From the NCBI GenBank assembly GCA_025093555.1, contig JAIWNF010000003.1, forward strand, positions 1,054,001 through 1,118,000: a stretch of 64,000 nucleotides of DNA, read 5' to 3'. This DNA is from Circinella umbellata (Eukaryota > Mucoromycota > Mucoromycetes > Mucorales > Lichtheimiaceae). Position numbers and translations under genes: made by a program. Numbering within the stretch: position 1 is the first letter of the stretch; every line of letters starts with the position of its first letter. Positions 60,676 to 64,000 of this stretch are shown piece after piece. The notes below the pieces were generated by a model. It made no database searches, was not told the DNA's origin, and saw nothing but the letters and a program-made list of their open reading frames with translations.

Positions 60676-62462
60676 TTATCCACTAATTCCTGTATATGCA
60701 AGTAGATTATGATTGTCGTAACCTTCAGCCACTGGTGACATTTTTAATACATTTTTGGTAGCCATTGAAGTCAGTGTATCATAAACTTCATCAACTGAAG
60801 CAAAGTTATTTTTACCAAGAAGTAGTGCGGCAATACCCGTAACATGTGGATTTGCCATACTATAGTGTTATCGTTAAGTATAAGAAGATATTAATAATAA
60901 GGAGGTGAGCGCAATATATTTTTTATATCGAAGATGTCACCTGGTTTTTATGATAAAGATGTTTTTTTTTACCTTGTTCCATCAAGACTATGTGATTCGT
61001 CACCAAGCCAACTGCTAGTTATACCCACACCAGGAGCATAAAGTCGCACACATTCTCCAAACGACGAAAAAGAGGGTACGCTGTCATCATTATCTGAGGC
61101 ACCGACTGCAAATACAGCTCCGTTACGTGATGGAGTATAAGCGCAAGCATCATCGGCGGTATTTCCCGCTGCCACGAAGATGGGGATATTACGTTCTTGT
61201 GCTAGACCACTAAGTGCATTATCAATCGATTGAGATGGAGGACCAGTTAATGAAAGATTAATAATACTTTTTCCAGGTATAGCATTCTTGCCGACAAATG
61301 ATATAGCTAATGGTGTTTTTATAAATTTGTTATTATTGATGAGTCTTTTCTTCGGTCAAACAAGTGAATTTGGTAAAGTGTTTTTTTTTCCAAAGACAAC
61401 ATGTATTCTCATTGACATTTATAATCTTTTTATTTTTACCTCGAAGCAAAGAAACCGTGGAACCATCACCAACTTTGTCCAGCACTTTGACACTATGAAT
61501 ATGAGCCTTTTTAGCCACACCAAAACTTGTACTACCAATGATCCCCGCCACGTGTGTACCTAAAATATGTGAAAATTTGTTAGGTAAGCTATAAGTAAAA
61601 TAAAAAAAAAACAAATTTTTGCTCCTGATATAGTTTCATATCTTTACCATGGCCTGATTCATCATTATCATCTTCGTATTCAATAAAGTTGGCAGCTCGT
61701 GTAACACGACCCTGAAAGTCTGGATGCTCAGCATTAACACCAGTATCAAACACATAAACTTGGACACCCTCTCTAATGATAAAATAAAAAAATAATAAAA
61801 ATACAAAGATTAGTGATACAATTTATTAATAAATAAAAGATTCTATACATTACCCTTGTATAGAATCGTCAAATAGATTGGCATTCAAATTTTGTTTATC
61901 TCGATGACTGATTCTAGCGATTCCCCAGTTTGGAACAGGACTTTGTATTTGCTGATCCCGTTTTACGGGATTTATAGCTGCTGCTACACGATATATTTGA
62001 TTTGGCTCAACATACTCGATGTCATCTAGATCATCCAGATATCGAGTAAATTCAGCATCGAATGATCCAACAACAGCAGAAAAATCTTTGCCAACTTGAA
62101 TACTATCCATAGATAGAGAGGAAGCATCGTTATCAAGTGCTGTTTTTTTTATACCACCGCTTACATTGACACTATTAGCTTTATGTTTTGTTTGATACAT
62201 TGCATAATGTTGTCGAATGATAGAACTTGGTTCCGTAAACGATGCAGCTAGTAGTATTATCAATCATATGATTAAAATTAGACTTTTTTTTTAAGAAATT
62301 ATAGTGCCAAGAAAGAAGAACAAAAATTTAATTTTTGTTACCTGTTATTGTGCCATTATCTTTTTTATGAGCATTGTTATTTTTCAATTTAACTATATGT
62401 AAATTTTCAAGTGCATTAGCACCAACAATCCATAATGCAATCCAAAAACTAAACTTCTTCAT
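60676..62462 (-). CDS. Secreted subtilisin-like serine protease (S8, proteinase K/cerevisin type)
   Basis: Six exons (62462-62342, 62247-61854, 61772-61648, 61559-61440, 61306-60973, 60859-60676) join in frame to 425 residues. Order: signal peptide (MKKFSFWIALWIVGANA), inhibitor I9-type propeptide (about 35-130; FDAEFTRYLDDLDDIEYVEP), mature S8 domain from about 150. The catalytic triad is complete: Asp in VFDTGV (about 179), His in GHGTHVAG (about 214), Ser in GTSMANPH (365). The oxyanion Asn is in VAAGNTAD. The Ser codon is split by the last intron (AG|T), so intron retention would destroy the active site. Four or more Cys (DDACAY, GECVRLY) may pair. Function as an extracellular or vacuolar protease is family-based. 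Confidence 0.94.
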
Positions 62463-62752
62463 TTTGTTCGACTAAAAGAAAATAGAAAAAAAAATGAAAA
62501 AGGGGATAAAAGACAAAATGAATAATTGATATATAAAGTAATGAGAGTTTATTTTTATTATTATTGTTTCCCGAAATTGTTATTGAAAAAATAACCACGA
62601 GCAAATATACAACTTTTTTTTTTTACAAAAAAAAAATAAAATAACAGAAAAAATAAAAAGAATCAAAGGCGAACGTTTATTTGTTTTGTTCTAATATCAA
62701 AAAATGTTTTGTTTGTTTCTTTGTCGTTTAATTGTATTATTCTTTTTTTTCT

Positions 62753-64000
62753 TCATGGCCCGTGTACTCCACGCCATCGATGCCCATATATCTGTACAAA
62801 ATATATACATCCCCCACTCATTATACTCATGATAGCAAAAATGGTCATGGACCAGCCATTTCCAATCGCCTTTAACATGGCTGGAGCCATTAATGGTGTA
62901 CATCCAGCACATGCACTTCGTAATAAATTAGATGCTCCAATAACTGATGCAGAATATCCATGATAAGCATCAACAAGGTATGTATTGCTTGGCGTTTGTA
63001 CCACACCAACACCGACTCCCACTATATTGTTATTTTAATATAAACCAGATTGAACATATGTTTGGTATATACATTACAACAACTGTGCATTTTTTTCCCC
63101 ATTGTCAAAAGGTTAATTATATTACTTACATATAAACAAGCCGGTTAATCCAGCTGCTGCATGAATATGAAAATCAATACACCAGCCATAAATGAGTTCA
63201 CCAATGGGAAGTAATATAATACCAATCCACATGGCAGGTAATCTTACTTCTGGTTCTTGTTGTTCTTGATCTGTTTGTTGTTGTTTCCGTCGAAGTAGCC
63301 AATCTGAATGCTTACCAGAAAGTACAGCACCGACAGCATTACCAACACCATTGGCAAGATAAGAAAGTCCAATTTGGGAACTTGACAATTGATATCGATA
63401 TCCAAGTTGGTGTGGTAGACTGGAAATAACAAAATACATGAATCCGTAGGCTAATGCATAAGGCATTGTAGTTAATAAAACAACAGGTTTTAATAAAAAT
63501 GTAAATGGACGAGTGAATGCTCTTAACATGGGCTCTGGTTCTGTTAACACTAATGAAGAAGACGAGGATGATGTTGTTGTTGCTTCTGGTAACGATGATA
63601 AGTGTTCGTTTTTTTTATTGTGTTTTTCTTGCTTGGTCTTTTGTTTATAATAACGGTGGTATTTCTTCCGTTCTAGAATAATTGCTGATGTTTCTGGGAG
63701 AAAGAATAACATGAGAAAGAATACAAGTACACCCATGCCTGCTAATGTCCAAAAAATATGTCTCCATCCTAAATCTATATGCATATATTTTGTAAATAGT
63801 AGTTACTATATTTTATCTTTACATATGCATTGAACATCGGTAAAGAAAACAATAATGATACTTACACTGGTTTATGTAACCACCAGCAATAGGGCCGACA
63901 ACAGGTCCAATCAACGGACCCAAAAAGAATAATCCCATGGCGTTACCACGTTCATGGACTAGAAACAGATCTGTTATTGTTCTATATTTTGTTTTTTGCA
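62753..64000 (-). CDS. MFS transporter, DHA1 drug:H+ antiporter type (5' end outside window)
   Basis: Three exons are visible: 63958-63866, 63774-63130 and 63021-62753 (stop at 62753). The remainder lies beyond 64000, after an apparent intron (acceptor TTTCTAG at about 63959). Motif C region is visible: ERGNAMGLFFLGPLIGPVVG then GPIAGGYINQ, typical of DHA1 antiporters, followed by GWRHIFWTLAGMGVL and FFLPET. A long Lys/Ser/Glu-rich central loop separates the two six-helix halves. C-terminal half helices follow (ALAYGFMYFVISSLPHQLGY, GLSYLANGVGNAVGAVLSGK). Substrate unknown; drugs or polyamines are typical for the family. Confidence 0.9.

Overview
The window looks like nuclear DNA of an early-diverging filamentous fungus, most probably Mucoromycota (Mucorales-like). 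The sequence is AT-rich. Genes carry many short (about 50-110 bp) GT-AG introns with GTAAGT/GTATGT donors. The gene set is fungal: eisosome Pil1, Mex67/NXF, PEX14, PPG1 phosphatase, glutamate decarboxylase and a proteinase K-like protease. No prokaryotic operons or rRNA/tRNA genes were recognised. The species cannot be named from the sequence alone. Exon joins below were worked out by eye from splice signals and reading-frame phase; most genes close exactly in frame.

Layout. 1-7165 is accessory DNA: a frame-disrupted F-box/LRR gene, flanked by two diverged direct copies of one repeat, plus an unexplained GC-richer block at 3140-4200. 7166-21504 is a gene-dense block: TRMT2A-type tRNA uracil-5-methyltransferase (+), a decayed partial copy of its 3' end, a type II membrane protein with DUF4097-like repeats (+), an FYRN/FYRC (TBRG1-like) chromatin protein (-), the gamma-tubulin-complex subunit MZT1 (+), and the deadenylase PAN2 (-). 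21505-30508 is gene-poor and repeat-rich: a 370-bp tandem repeat with a G-rich core, a decayed multi-exon gene carrying a roughly 660-bp TIR element, a 100-bp fold-back element, and an ORFan pseudogene.

30509-53141 is the second gene-dense block: alpha-arrestin (+), class-V aminotransferase (Egt2-like, -), Pil1/Lsp1 (-), Mex67/NXF (-), ZnT5/7-type zinc transporter (-), PPG1 (-), PEX14 (+), PHD-finger protein (+), and glutamate decarboxylase (-). 53469-60433 is an island of decayed elements bounded by two nearly identical A-tailed direct repeats: a broken lineage-specific gene, CGGAT-repeat DNA resembling hAT-type subterminal repeats, a Ty3/gypsy RNase H fragment, and a possible transposase fragment. 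60676-64000 holds a secreted subtilase (-) and the 3' part of an MFS drug-transporter-type gene (-) that runs off the window.

The intact genes are mostly unrelated housekeeping functions: mRNA export and decay (Mex67, PAN2), tRNA modification, peroxisome import, membrane trafficking, zinc loading, GABA shunt. They do not form a pathway cluster. I found no convincing new multi-gene system. The most interesting material is the mobile and duplicated DNA, and some gene-structure oddities: a GC-AG intron in MZT1, a 25-nt micro-exon and a missing C-terminal TAP-C/UBA domain in Mex67, and a frame problem in the glutamate decarboxylase gene.
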